Below are positions 35,448 to 43,879 of a stretch of 64,000 nt of DNA, piece by piece. The stretch lies in assembly GCF_028649435.1 (NCBI RefSeq), contig NZ_JAQSIN010000010.1; one strand, given 5' to 3'. Under the pieces are notes generated by a model that was not told where the DNA came from, ran no database searches, and saw only the letters and a program-made list of their open reading frames with translations. The translations under genes and the position numbers were made by a program. The DNA comes from Curvibacter microcysteis (GTDB taxonomy: Bacteria > Pseudomonadota > Gammaproteobacteria > Burkholderiales > Burkholderiaceae_C). The number at the start of each line of letters is the position of its first letter. The stretch's first letter is position 1.

Positions 35448-36212
35448 TCAGCCCACGCAGCGGCCGTCGACAAACACCTTCAATTCGCCAGGCTGGAAGG
35501 CGACCCAGGCCTCGTCCAGGGTCAGCGGCGCGGTGACCACGATGGCGGCCCGGTCGCCCGCGGCGGTGCAGGTGCTGAAATCCATGCTCAGGTCTTCATC
35601 GGCCAGGGTGGCCTGGCTGAAGGGGAAGCCGCGCTCCAGGTAGTGCAGGTGGGTGGAGGCGTGGGCCCAAAGGGCTTCGCCATTGGACAGCATGAAGTTG
35701 AACGTGCCATGGCGTGCGATGCGCGGCGCCAGCTCCTTCAGCGTGAGCGTCAGTTCGGCCACCGAAGGCACGTTGGCGTGGGACTTGGCCAGCTCCTGCA
35801 TGATCCAGCAAAACGCCAGTTCACTGTCGGTGTTGCCCACCGGCTTGAAGTGGCCGTGCAGGCGCGGGTTGAAGTCTTTCAGGTCGCCGTTGTGGGCAAA
35901 CACCCAGTAGCGGCCCCACAGTTCGCGCACGAAAGGGTGGCAGTTCTGCAGGTTGACGGCCCCCTGCGTGGCTTTGCGGATGTGGGCGATGACGTTGCGG
36001 CTTTTGATCGGGTAGCTGCGGATCAGCTGGGCCACCGCCGAGTGGGCGGCCGGCTCATGGTCGACAAAGTGGCGCAGGCCGCGGCCTTCAAAAAAGGCGA
36101 TGCCCCAGCCGTCGCTGTGCTGGTCGGTCACGCCACCGCGTTGCGAAAAGCCCGAAAACGAAAAGGTGACGTCGGTTGGCACGTTGCAATTCATGCCCAG
36201 CAGTTGGCACAT
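35448..36212 (-). CDS. Class II glutamine amidotransferase (YafJ-like)
   Basis: 254 residues, Ntn-type glutaminase domain with the nucleophile Cys2 after removal of Met (MCQLLGMNCN). QHSDGWGIAFFEG and IAHIRKATQGAVNLQNCHPF form the glutamine pocket, followed by WVFAHNGDL and NTDSELAFCWIM. No synthetase domain is attached, so an acceptor is unknown. The YafJ group resembles EgtC-type amidohydrolases. It ends three bases after the drug-efflux gene's stop side, in the same direction as the next upstream gene, and may be co-transcribed with it. Confidence 0.9.
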   Translation of the reverse strand: MCQLLGMNCNVPTDVTFSFSGFSQRGGVTDQHSDGWGIAFFEGRGLRHFVDHEPAAHSAVAQLIRSYPIKSRNVIAHIRKATQGAVNLQNCHPFVRELWGRYWVFAHNGDLKDFNPRLHGHFKPVGNTDSELAFCWIMQELAKSHANVPSVAELTLTLKELAPRIARHGTFNFMLSNGEALWAHASTHLHYLERGFPFSQATLADEDLSMDFSTCTAAGDRAAIVVTAPLTLDEAWVAFQPGELKVFVDGRCVG

Positions 36213-36215
36213 GGT

Positions 36216-37718
36216 TCAGGTCTCCGGCGTGGGGGCGGGGCGGGGAGCATCGCCCCCCTTGAGTTGCCAGGCGGCTGCCAGGGCCAGCAGGCACAGGCCC
36301 GCCAGCATGACAAAGGCTTCGTCAAAAGCGGCCAGGCGCGCCGGGCTGGTTTGCAGCTGGCTCAGCGAGTCGCCATGGGCGGCCAGGCGCCACTCGAGCA
36401 CGATGCCACACAGGCTGACCCCAGCGGCGCCGCCGAGCATGCGCAAGAAGTTGATGGTGCTGGCGCCTTGCGGGATCAGCGCCTTGTCCAGCGGCCGCAT
36501 GGCGCCCAGGTTGAGCGAGGGCAGGATGAAGCCCAGGCCGATGCGGCCCAGCACGGCCAGCAGCACCAGCACCCACAGGCCGGATTGCAGGTCGATCAGC
36601 AGCATCAGCGCAAAAGAGGCGGCCAGCAGGGCCAGGCCAATGCTGACCAGCAGGTAGGTCGGTTGTCGGTCGGCCAGGCGCCCGACGCCCGCGATGGTGA
36701 CGGCCAGCACCAGGCCGGCGGGCAGCAAGATGGTGCCCACATGCGAGGCCGTGATGTGCAGGCCCAGTTGCATGAACACCGGCAGCAAGTAAGTGGAGCC
36801 GAACAGGGCGGTGCCGTAGATCACGGCCACCACGCTGCCCATGGCGAATTGGCGGTAGTTGAACAGCGACAGGTTCATCAGCGGCTCGCCGCCTTGGCGC
36901 AGCACGCGGCGCTCCCACCCAATGAAGGCAATCAAGGACATCAAGGCGCCGCTCAACAGCAGGGCCGCCTGGGTGGGTGTGCCGCCGCGCAGGTCCACCA
37001 GGCCATTGAGCAGGCACAGCGTGCCGATGCTGCCCAGCAGCAGGCCGCGCCAGTCCAGCGCCGCGCCATGGCGGTTGGCCACCACGCCGCCTGGTGCGGT
37101 GCGTGGCACAAAGCGCTGCGCCATCCACAGCGAGGCCAGGCAAAACGGCACCACCATGAAAAAGATGGAGCGCCACCCAAACAGGTCGACCAGGATGCCC
37201 CCGATGCTGGGGCCGATGGCGGGGGCCAGCACCACGCCCATGCCAAAGATGCCGCTGGCGCGGCCCTGCTCATGGGGCTCGAAGGCGCGCAAGATGATGA
37301 TGGCGGGGATGGGCTGCACGATGCCGGCGGCCAGGCCTTCGGTCACGCGCGCGGCCAGCACCAGCGAGTACAGGTCGGCAAAACCGCCCACCACGCCCCC
37401 CAACAGCAACAGCGCCACGGCACCCGAGTAGGTGCGTCGGTAGCCGTAGCGGGCCAGCAGCCAGGGCGTGGTCAGCATCGACACGGTCATGGCGACCATG
37501 AAGCCGGAGCTGACCCACTGCGCGCGCTCCTGGCCCAGTGCGAAATGGTGGCTCATGTCGGGGATGGCCACGTTGACGATGGTCGAGGACATGATCGACG
37601 CCATCGTGCCGATCATCACCGACAGCAAGAGCAGCCAGCGGTACCGCTCCCCATAGCGTTCGCGCAGCTCGCGTGCGTGCTGCTCGTCGTTCTGGGGGGC
37701 GGGGCTGGGTGGGCTCAT
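36216..37718 (-). CDS. DHA2 family multidrug efflux MFS transporter (EmrB/QacA type)
   Basis: About 500 residues with 14 predicted membrane segments, drug:H+ antiporter family DHA2. Motifs include ASIMSSTIVNVAIPDMSHHF in segment 1, WLLARYGYRRTYSGAVALLL (motif A variant) and GMGVVLAPAIGPSIGGILVD (motif C). No membrane fusion partner (EmrA) is present. The ATG at 37718 is chosen; an in-frame TTG at 37733 directly follows the tautomerase stop and is the alternative. It probably forms an operon with the tautomerase before it and the amidotransferase after it. Confidence 0.9.
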   Translation of the reverse strand: MSPPSPAPQNDEQHARELRERYGERYRWLLLLSVMIGTMASIMSSTIVNVAIPDMSHHFALGQERAQWVSSGFMVAMTVSMLTTPWLLARYGYRRTYSGAVALLLLGGVVGGFADLYSLVLAARVTEGLAAGIVQPIPAIIILRAFEPHEQGRASGIFGMGVVLAPAIGPSIGGILVDLFGWRSIFFMVVPFCLASLWMAQRFVPRTAPGGVVANRHGAALDWRGLLLGSIGTLCLLNGLVDLRGGTPTQAALLLSGALMSLIAFIGWERRVLRQGGEPLMNLSLFNYRQFAMGSVVAVIYGTALFGSTYLLPVFMQLGLHITASHVGTILLPAGLVLAVTIAGVGRLADRQPTYLLVSIGLALLAASFALMLLIDLQSGLWVLVLLAVLGRIGLGFILPSLNLGAMRPLDKALIPQGASTINFLRMLGGAAGVSLCGIVLEWRLAAHGDSLSQLQTSPARLAAFDEAFVMLAGLCLLALAAAWQLKGGDAPRPAPTPET

Positions 37719-37733
37719 GGGCGGTGGTGTCAA

Positions 37734-37925
37734 TCAGCTGCGCGGTTCAGACCAGAGCTGGCCGCCGGTGGCCCAGTTTTCGCGTTTGATGTCGGTGATG
37801 ATGATGTCCACCGATTCGGGCGCGCCACCCAGGATCTCGACCGACACGCGGGTGATTTCCGCCACGAGCTTCTTCTTTTGCTCGATGGTGCGGCCTTCCA
37901 TCATTTCGACGTGGTACGTAGGCAT
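37734..37925 (-). CDS. 4-oxalocrotonate tautomerase family protein
   Basis: Small enzyme of 63 residues. The catalytic Pro follows the start Met (MPTYHVEMMEGRTIEQKKKL), and the rest follows the hexameric 4-oxalocrotonate tautomerase pattern, ending in ENWATGGQLWSEPRS. A longer in-frame start would bury Pro1 and is rejected. Members isomerise 2-hydroxymuconate-type acids in aromatic breakdown, but no meta-cleavage genes are near, so the substrate is unknown. Confidence 0.9.
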   Translation of the reverse strand: MPTYHVEMMEGRTIEQKKKLVAEITRVSVEILGGAPESVDIIITDIKRENWATGGQLWSEPRS

Positions 37926-38022
37926 GTCACAACTCCAGTTCAGATGCAGGAAAAACAAGAATCATAGAAGGATTGGCAGGCCCCAGCCGACCTGCGGGCG
38001 CAGACCTGGTGCCGCGATGGCT

Positions 38023-38253
38023 TCAGGCGGGGGGCGTGGTGCCGCAAGGCACTGTGGTGGGAAGGTCAGCGCCGGCGCAGCGCGCACAAATGCAGCGCAG
38101 GCCCCGCTCGGCATCAGGCAGTTGGGCCAGCACCGACTCCGGGATGGCGGTGCGCATGCACCAGCAGGTCTCGGGCGCAGCGCCCAGGGCGATCGCGCAG
38201 CCATTGGCGCCGCCGCACAAGGGGCAGCGGGTGGTGTCGGTGGGAGCGCTCAT
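38023..38253 (-). CDS. Cysteine-rich CWC family protein
   Basis: Small protein of 76 residues. The N-terminal half is rich in cysteine (CPLCGGANGC, then CWCMRTAIP). The second half carries LRCICARCAG, giving a probable zinc-binding arrangement. This matches the cysteine-rich CWC family of proteobacteria, which has no known function. The ATG at 38253 starts it just before the first cysteine pair. It lies alone between the tautomerase gene and the glcB terminator. Confidence 0.82.
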   Translation of the reverse strand: MSAPTDTTRCPLCGGANGCAIALGAAPETCWCMRTAIPESVLAQLPDAERGLRCICARCAGADLPTTVPCGTTPPA

Positions 38254-38299
38254 CGGGCCAGATTTTGCCGCAAGCCCGCCGGGCCCGGGGGCGGCCATG

Positions 38300-38323
38300 A
38301 AAAAAGGCACCCGCAGGTGCCTT
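38300..38323 (-). terminator. Rho-independent terminator after glcB
   Basis: On the minus strand GGCACC-TGCG-GGTGCC (38321-38306), extended by an A/T pair on each side, is followed by a run of T (38305-38300). It lies 52 bases past the glcB stop. Confidence 0.88.
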
Positions 38324-38375
38324 GTTCTGGGGCCTCCAGTCACCGGCCGTGGCCGGGGGCTGTGGGCGCGGGGGC

Positions 38376-40559
38376 TCAGGCGCCGGCCTTCACCTTCAGG
38401 CGCCAGGCGTGCAGCAGGGGCTCGGTGTAGCCGCTGGGCTGCACCAGGCCCTTGAAGACCAGGTCCAGGGCCGCTTGCATGGCGGCGCCTTGCGGGTGGG
38501 CGACCAGGCTCTTGTACAGCGGGTCACCGGCGTTTTGCTGGTCCACCACCGCGGCCATGCGCTCGAAGGAGGCGCGCACCTGGGCTTCGCTGACCACACC
38601 GTGCAGCAGCCAGTTGGCGATGTGCTGGCTGCTGATGCGCAGCGTGGCACGGTCTTCCATCAGGCCCACGTTGTGGATGTCGGGCACCTTGGAGCAACCC
38701 ACGCCCTGGTCGACCCAGCGCACCACGTAGCCCAGGATGCCTTGCACGTTGTTGTCGATTTCTTGTTGCTTCTCGGCCTCGCTCCAGTGGGCTTGTGCGG
38801 CCACGGGAATGGTCAGCAGCTTGTCCATCAGGGCTTCGGCGCTTTCTTGCGATTGCTCGATGCCGGCTTGCACTTCGGCCACATTGATTTGCTGGTAGTG
38901 CAGGGCGTGCAGGGTGGCGGCGGTGGGCGAGGGCACCCAGGCGGTGTTGGCGCCGGCCTTGGGGTGGCCGATCTTTTGCTCCAGCATGGCGGCCATCAGG
39001 TCCGGCATGGCCCACATGCCCTTGCCGATCTGGGCGCGGCCGCGCAGGCCGGCTTGCAGGCCGATCAGCACGTTGCGGCGCTCGTAAGCAGCGATCCAGG
39101 CGCTGCCCTTGATGTCACCCTTGCGCATCATCGGGCCAGCGTGCATGGCGGTGTGCATTTCGTCGCCGGTGCGGTCCAGGAAGCCGGTGTTGATGAAAGC
39201 CACGCGGCTGGCAGCGGCGCCAATGCAGGCCTTGAGGTTGACGCTGGTGCGGCGTTCTTCGTCCATGATGCCCAGCTTGACGGTGCTGGCGGGCAGGCCC
39301 AGCAGGGTTTCGACGCGGCCGAACAGCTCGCTGGCGAAGGCCACTTCGGCCGGGCCGTGCATCTTGGGCTTGACGATGTAGACGCTGCCCGTGCGGCTGT
39401 TGCGGATGCCGTTGGCGCCGTGGCCTTGCAGGTCGTGCAGGGCGATGGCGGTGGTGATGACTGCGTCCATGATGCCTTCGGGGATTTCCAGGCCCTTGCC
39501 GTACAGGATGGCCGGGTTGGTCATCAGGTGGCCCACGTTGCGCAGGAACATCAGCGAGCGGCCATGCAGGCGCACTTCACCGCCTTGGGGTGCGGTGTAG
39601 ACGCGGTCCGGGTTCAGGCCACGGGTGAAGGTCTTGCCACCCTTGCTCACCTCTTCGGTCAGCGTGCCCTTGAGGATGCCCAGCCAGTTGCCATAGGCCA
39701 GCACCTTGTCGTCGGCGTCGACCACGGCCACCGAGTCTTCGAGGTCGAGGATGGTGGACAGCGCAGCTTCGAGCACCAGATCGCTGACGCCGGCCGCGTC
39801 GGACTGGCCGATCGGGGTGCTGCGGTTGATTTGCAGGTCCAGGTGGTTGCCGTTGTGCTTGAGCAGCACCGAGCTGGGTGCGGCGGCCTCACCTTGGTAG
39901 CCGACAAAGCGGGCCGGGTCTTGCAGGCCGGTTTCGCTGCCGTCGAGCAGCTTGACGCGCAGCTGGCCGTTGACCACGGCGTAGCCCGCCGCGTCCTTGT
40001 GCGAGCCTTGCGCCAGCGGGGCGGACTGGTCCAGCACCTGGCGGGCGAAGGCAATCACCTTGGCGCCACGCACCGGGTTGTAGCCCTTGCCTTTGTCGGC
40101 GCCATCGGTTTCAGGGATGGCGTCGGTGCCGTACAGGGCGTCGTACAGGCTGCCCCAGCGGGCGTTGGCGGCGTTCAGGGCGTAGCGGGCGTTCAGGATG
40201 GGCACCACCAGCTGCGGGCCCGCTTGCTGGGCCAGTTCGGCGTCCACGTTGACGGTGCTGGCGCTGACCTGTTCAGGCGCACTGACCAGGTAACCGATCT
40301 TTTCCAGGAAGGCGCGGTAGGCCGGCATGTCGGTGATGGGGCCGGGGTGGGCTTGGTGCCAGCCGTCGAGTTCGGTCTGCAGGCGGTCGCGTTCGGCCAG
40401 CAGGGCGATGTTCTTGGGCGCCAGGTCGCTGACGATCTGGTCAAAGCCTTGCCAGAAGGCAGCCTGCGCCACGCCGGTGCCGGGCAGCACTTGGTCGTTG
40501 ACGAAGTTGTACAGCGAGGTGGCGACTTGCAGGCCGTGAACCTGGGTGCGTGCGGTCAT
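38376..40559 (-). CDS. glcB: Malate synthase G
   Basis: 727 residues, the normal length of the monomeric G form. It condenses glyoxylate with acetyl-CoA to give malate. Family segments include TILDLEDSVAVVDADDKVLA with the catalytic acidic residues, RGLNPDRVYTAPQGGEV, GIMDEERRTSVNLKACI and ERRNVLIGLQAGLRGRAQIG. It lies 72 bases downstream of a haloacid dehalogenase gene on the same strand and ends with a terminator. In the cell it takes up glyoxylate from glycolate or purine breakdown. Confidence 0.97.
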   Translation of the reverse strand: MTARTQVHGLQVATSLYNFVNDQVLPGTGVAQAAFWQGFDQIVSDLAPKNIALLAERDRLQTELDGWHQAHPGPITDMPAYRAFLEKIGYLVSAPEQVSASTVNVDAELAQQAGPQLVVPILNARYALNAANARWGSLYDALYGTDAIPETDGADKGKGYNPVRGAKVIAFARQVLDQSAPLAQGSHKDAAGYAVVNGQLRVKLLDGSETGLQDPARFVGYQGEAAAPSSVLLKHNGNHLDLQINRSTPIGQSDAAGVSDLVLEAALSTILDLEDSVAVVDADDKVLAYGNWLGILKGTLTEEVSKGGKTFTRGLNPDRVYTAPQGGEVRLHGRSLMFLRNVGHLMTNPAILYGKGLEIPEGIMDAVITTAIALHDLQGHGANGIRNSRTGSVYIVKPKMHGPAEVAFASELFGRVETLLGLPASTVKLGIMDEERRTSVNLKACIGAAASRVAFINTGFLDRTGDEMHTAMHAGPMMRKGDIKGSAWIAAYERRNVLIGLQAGLRGRAQIGKGMWAMPDLMAAMLEQKIGHPKAGANTAWVPSPTAATLHALHYQQINVAEVQAGIEQSQESAEALMDKLLTIPVAAQAHWSEAEKQQEIDNNVQGILGYVVRWVDQGVGCSKVPDIHNVGLMEDRATLRISSQHIANWLLHGVVSEAQVRASFERMAAVVDQQNAGDPLYKSLVAHPQGAAMQAALDLVFKGLVQPSGYTEPLLHAWRLKVKAGA

Positions 40560-40631
40560 GGTGAGGTCCTTGTGTGAAAGGTGGATCAGAAAAACATCAA
40601 AGCAAAAATCGGGGGCGCTGGGATGGCGGTC

Positions 40632-41345
40632 TCAGCCCGCCGGGAAAAAATCAAGCACCTCGCGCAGGCTGCTGCCCGTGCGGCTGGGTGCGGGGCCAAT
40701 CTGTTCGGGCGGCAGGCCTTGGCGGTTCACCCACAGCGTGGTGTAGCCAAACCAGGTGGCGCCCAGGGCGTCCCAGCCATTGCTGCTGACGAACAGGGTG
40801 TCGCGCGCGGCCACGCCGCTGTGTTGGGGGCCCAGCGCGTAGCAGTCGGGGTGGGGCTTGTAGCGGCGCACCGTGTCCACGCTGATCAGGTGGTCCAGCC
40901 AGGGCTCCAGGCCGGCGCTGCGCACGGCCACGGCCAGCATCTCGGGGTCGCCGTTGGACAGGATGCCGGTGCACACGCCGCGCTCTTTCAGGGCCTTGAG
41001 CACGTCGCGTGTCTCCGGAAAGGTGCTCAGCGCCCGGTATTGGTTCATGAACTGCTGTTCGCGCACCGGGGGCAGCGCCAGGCCCAGGCGGGCGGCGGCG
41101 TAGCGCAGGGCCGCCTGGGTCAGGCTCCAGAAGGCTTGGTAGTGCGCGCCCTGGTCGCTGGCGCTGGCCAGGTGGGTGTATTCAATTTGCTTGTCGCGCC
41201 ACAGCCGGCTCAAGGCCAGGCCCTGGCCGGGGTAGAGCTGCTCGGCCAGCAGGGCCACGCTGTCCACGTCAAACAGCGTGCCATAGGCGTCGAACAACAC
41301 CGCTTGGGGGGCGTTGTGGGCGGCAGGGGCTCGGCGTTTGTCCAT
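40632..41345 (-). CDS. Haloacid dehalogenase, type II (L-2-haloacid dehalogenase family)
   Basis: HAD-fold hydrolase of 237 residues. The nucleophile Asp lies in LFDAYGTLFDVDSVA. Next are motif II GILSNGDPEMLAVAV, the Lys in RRYKPHPDCYALG and the type II signature FVSSNGWDALGATWFGY. Together these match L-2-haloacid dehalogenases rather than phosphatases. It would turn 2-haloacids into 2-hydroxyacids, for example chloroacetate to glycolate. With glcB directly downstream, products could flow through glyoxylate to malate. That link is inference. Confidence 0.9.
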   Translation of the reverse strand: MDKRRAPAAHNAPQAVLFDAYGTLFDVDSVALLAEQLYPGQGLALSRLWRDKQIEYTHLASASDQGAHYQAFWSLTQAALRYAAARLGLALPPVREQQFMNQYRALSTFPETRDVLKALKERGVCTGILSNGDPEMLAVAVRSAGLEPWLDHLISVDTVRRYKPHPDCYALGPQHSGVAARDTLFVSSNGWDALGATWFGYTTLWVNRQGLPPEQIGPAPSRTGSSLREVLDFFPAG

Positions 41346-41602
41346 GGCTCCACTTTATTTGATACTTGCCTGGTGATTAATCCATTGTCGTGTGATTTAT
41401 CTGTGACAAAAACAGGGGTAATTCTTGGGTGTGGCCCAGGCGATTGGTGTGCCCTCGGCAGGCCGTGCGGGTTGGGTGCAGGGTGGCTTGGTGCTGAAAA
41501 CGGGCGCAGCAGGCACTTGAAGGGGTGAATCACTCCTTTTTTTGACCCTAATGAGGGTGAACTTGGCTTGAGCTTTTACTTTTTAAGACTTAATCTGCGC
41601 GC

Positions 41603-42523
41603 ATGGACAAACTCAAGCAGATGGAGTCATTCGTCTCGGTGGCGACCCGCGGCAGCCTGACGGCCGCCGCCAACGCCGAAGGCGTGGCTCCGGCGATCAT
41701 GGGCCGGCGCCTGGACGCGCTCGAAGAGCGCCTGGGCGTGAAGTTGCTCATGCGCACCACGCGGCGCATCACGCTGACGCACGAGGGCAGCGCCTTCTTG
41801 GAGGACTGCCAGCGTTTGCTGGCCGATGTGGCCAATGCCGAGGCCAGCGTCAGCGCGGGGGGGGTCAAGGCCAGCGGCCATTTGCGCATCACCGCGCCGG
41901 CGGGCTTTGGTCGCCGCCATGTGGCCCCCTTGGTGCCCTTGTTCCGCGAGTTGCACCCCGAAGTGACGATTTCACTCAACCTCAGCGACCGCGTGGTCGA
42001 CTTGGCCGGCGAGGGTTACGACTGCGCGGTGCGGGTGGGCGACCTGCCCGATTCGTCCCTGGTCAGCGTGCGCCTGGCCGACAACCGGCGTTTGTGTGTG
42101 GCGACGCCGGGCTACCTGCAAAGCCACGGCGTGCCGCGCCACCCCTCGGAGCTGTCGCGCTTTGACTGCCTGACCTTGTCCAGCGATGCGTCGCAGACCC
42201 GGGGCTGGGCCTTTCGCCTGCCCAAGGACGACGGTCATGAGCTGATCCACCTGAAACCCGGTGGGCCGCTGGACTGCTCGGACGGGCAGGTGCTGCACGG
42301 CTGGTGCCTGGCCGGCTACGGCATCGCCTGGCGCAGCACCTGGGAGGTGGAGGCCGAAATCGCCGAAGGCCGGCTCAGCACCGTGCTCGATGAGTTTGCC
42401 GCGCCGCCGAACGGTATCTACGCGGTCTTCCCCCAGCGCAAGCACCTGCCGCTGCGGGTGCGCCTGTGGATTGATTTCCTCAAGCACAATTACGGCCAGC
42501 CCGGTTTCTGGAAGGCCTCCTGA
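41603..42523 (+). CDS. LysR family transcriptional regulator
   Basis: 306 residues. The helix-turn-helix is MDKLKQMESFVSVATRGSLT with ANAEGVAPAIMGRRLDALEE, and the effector domain spans about 90-300 and belongs to the DgdR/CrgA-like subgroup (GHLRITAPAGFGRRHVAPLV). It is divergent from the dehalogenase-glcB pair across 257 bases, the classical LysR position. It is therefore the best candidate for its regulator. The intergenic part is AT-rich but I could not fix a specific operator. Confidence 0.9.
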   Translation: MDKLKQMESFVSVATRGSLTAAANAEGVAPAIMGRRLDALEERLGVKLLMRTTRRITLTHEGSAFLEDCQRLLADVANAEASVSAGGVKASGHLRITAPAGFGRRHVAPLVPLFRELHPEVTISLNLSDRVVDLAGEGYDCAVRVGDLPDSSLVSVRLADNRRLCVATPGYLQSHGVPRHPSELSRFDCLTLSSDASQTRGWAFRLPKDDGHELIHLKPGGPLDCSDGQVLHGWCLAGYGIAWRSTWEVEAEIAEGRLSTVLDEFAAPPNGIYAVFPQRKHLPLRVRLWIDFLKHNYGQPGFWKAS

Positions 42524-42584
42524 GCGCCTCCCTGGTCCCCTTGGACCAGCCTCGATCTTGCCGCCGGGCGCGAAAGACCGTCCG

Positions 42585-43031
42585 ATGACCCTCGAAGCCC
42601 TGTTGGCCAGCCTGCACCTGCTGGCCATGTTGACCCTGGTGGTGTTCCTCACCAGCCAGGCTGCGCTGTGCCGCCCCGAGTGGCTGAACGCGGCGGTGCT
42701 CGAGCGCCTGCCCCGCCTGCACCTGATCTACGGCCTGGCGGCCTTGCTGGTGTTGCTGACGGGCGCGGCCCGGGTGTTCCTGGGCATCAAGGGCCTGGCC
42801 TGGTACGGCACCCAGCCCTTGCTGCACCTGAAGATCACTTTGTTTGTGCTGATGAGCCTGATGGCCTTGCCCACCGGGCGGGCGTTTCGCCGCTGGCGTG
42901 ACACCTGCCGGGCCACCGGCGCCCTGCCCGACGCGGCCGAGCAGCGTCGCGTGCGCCGTTGGGTGATGGTGCAGGCCCACCTGTTCCCGGTGATCCCCGT
43001 GATCGCCGTGTTCTGGGCCCGAGGCTGGTGA
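42585..43031 (+). CDS. DUF2214-like integral membrane protein
   Basis: 148 residues with four hydrophobic segments: LEALLASLHLLAMLTLVVFL at the N-terminus, LHLIYGLAALLVLLTGAARV, LHLKITLFVLMSLMALPTG and a C-terminal LFPVIPVIAVFWARGW. Sequence style and length fit the DUF2214 membrane family. Function unknown. The ATG at 42585 gives the membrane-first N-terminus; the in-frame extension upstream overlaps the LysR gene. The next gene begins seven bases later. Confidence 0.8.
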   Translation: MTLEALLASLHLLAMLTLVVFLTSQAALCRPEWLNAAVLERLPRLHLIYGLAALLVLLTGAARVFLGIKGLAWYGTQPLLHLKITLFVLMSLMALPTGRAFRRWRDTCRATGALPDAAEQRRVRRWVMVQAHLFPVIPVIAVFWARGW

Positions 43032-43038
43032 GCCGCGC

Positions 43039-43857
43039 ATGAGCAAGTCCCTGGTGTTGTGCGCGGACGACTACGCGCTGCATGAAGGCGTGTCGCAAGG
43101 CATCCTGTCCCTGATCGAGGCCGGGCGTTTGAGCGCCACCAGCGCCATGACCTTGTCGCCGCGCTGGGCGGAGGACGCGCGCGCCCTGGCGCCTTGGCGC
43201 GGCCGGGTGGACGTGGGCCTGCACCTGGACTGGACCAGCCACTTCGCCGTGGCTGCCGGCCACGGCGCTGGCTTGGGGGCGGTGATGCGCCGCGCGCTCT
43301 GGCCAGGCCATGCCGTGGCGGCGGCGCGCACCTGCATCGAACGGCAGCTGCAGGCCTTTGAAGACCACTGGGGTGCCGCGCCCGACCACGTGGACGGGCA
43401 CCAGCACGTGCAGCAGTTTGCCGGTCTGCGCCAGGCCCTGGTGGCCGTGCTGGCCGAGCGCTACCCCGCGGGCCAGCGCCCCTACCTGCGCGTGTCACGC
43501 CCGGTGCCGGGGCAGGGCGGGCTCAAGGGGCGCATCATCTCGGCCATGGGGGCGCAGCGCTTGCAGCAGCAGGCGCAAGCACAGGGCATGGCCTGTTCGC
43601 CCTGGTTGTCGGGCATCGATGACTTCCAGGGCGATGTGGCCACCTATGCCGGCCGCATGGCCACCTGGCTGGCGCAGGCGCCTGAGGGCACGCTCTTGAT
43701 GTGCCACCCCGCCTCCCGTCCCGCGCCTGACGACGAGATCGCCGCCGCCCGCGTGCGCGAATGGACTTACCTCAGCAGCCCGGCGTTTGCCGAGGCGCTG
43801 CACCAGGCGGATGCGCGCCTGGTCACCGGGCGGGTGTTGTACGCCCGCCCGCAATGA
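43039..43857 (+). CDS. ChbG/YdjC family deacetylase
   Basis: 272 residues of the YdjC/ChbG carbohydrate-deacetylase family (also HpnK in hopanoid synthesis). Metal-binding motifs are LVLCADDYALHEGVSQGILS near the N-terminus, VDVGLHLDWTSHF and PDHVDGHQHVQQFAGL. It removes acetyl groups from N-acetyl sugars, in some cases on lipid-linked ones. With the next gene, an ArnT-like transferase, and the GT2 gene after it, modification of a lipid-carried sugar is likely. Confidence 0.9.
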   Translation: MSKSLVLCADDYALHEGVSQGILSLIEAGRLSATSAMTLSPRWAEDARALAPWRGRVDVGLHLDWTSHFAVAAGHGAGLGAVMRRALWPGHAVAAARTCIERQLQAFEDHWGAAPDHVDGHQHVQQFAGLRQALVAVLAERYPAGQRPYLRVSRPVPGQGGLKGRIISAMGAQRLQQQAQAQGMACSPWLSGIDDFQGDVATYAGRMATWLAQAPEGTLLMCHPASRPAPDDEIAAARVREWTYLSSPAFAEALHQADARLVTGRVLYARPQ

Positions 43858-43879
43858 ACCCCTTTGCAAGGTCGACGCT

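Noticed and set aside
35643..37967. Plus-strand frame of 774 codons over the amidotransferase and efflux genes
   Set aside because: Antisense to two well-recognised minus-strand genes; His/Gln-rich shadow sequence.
38322..40577. Plus-strand frame of 751 codons over glcB
   Set aside because: Antisense to a full-length malate synthase G.
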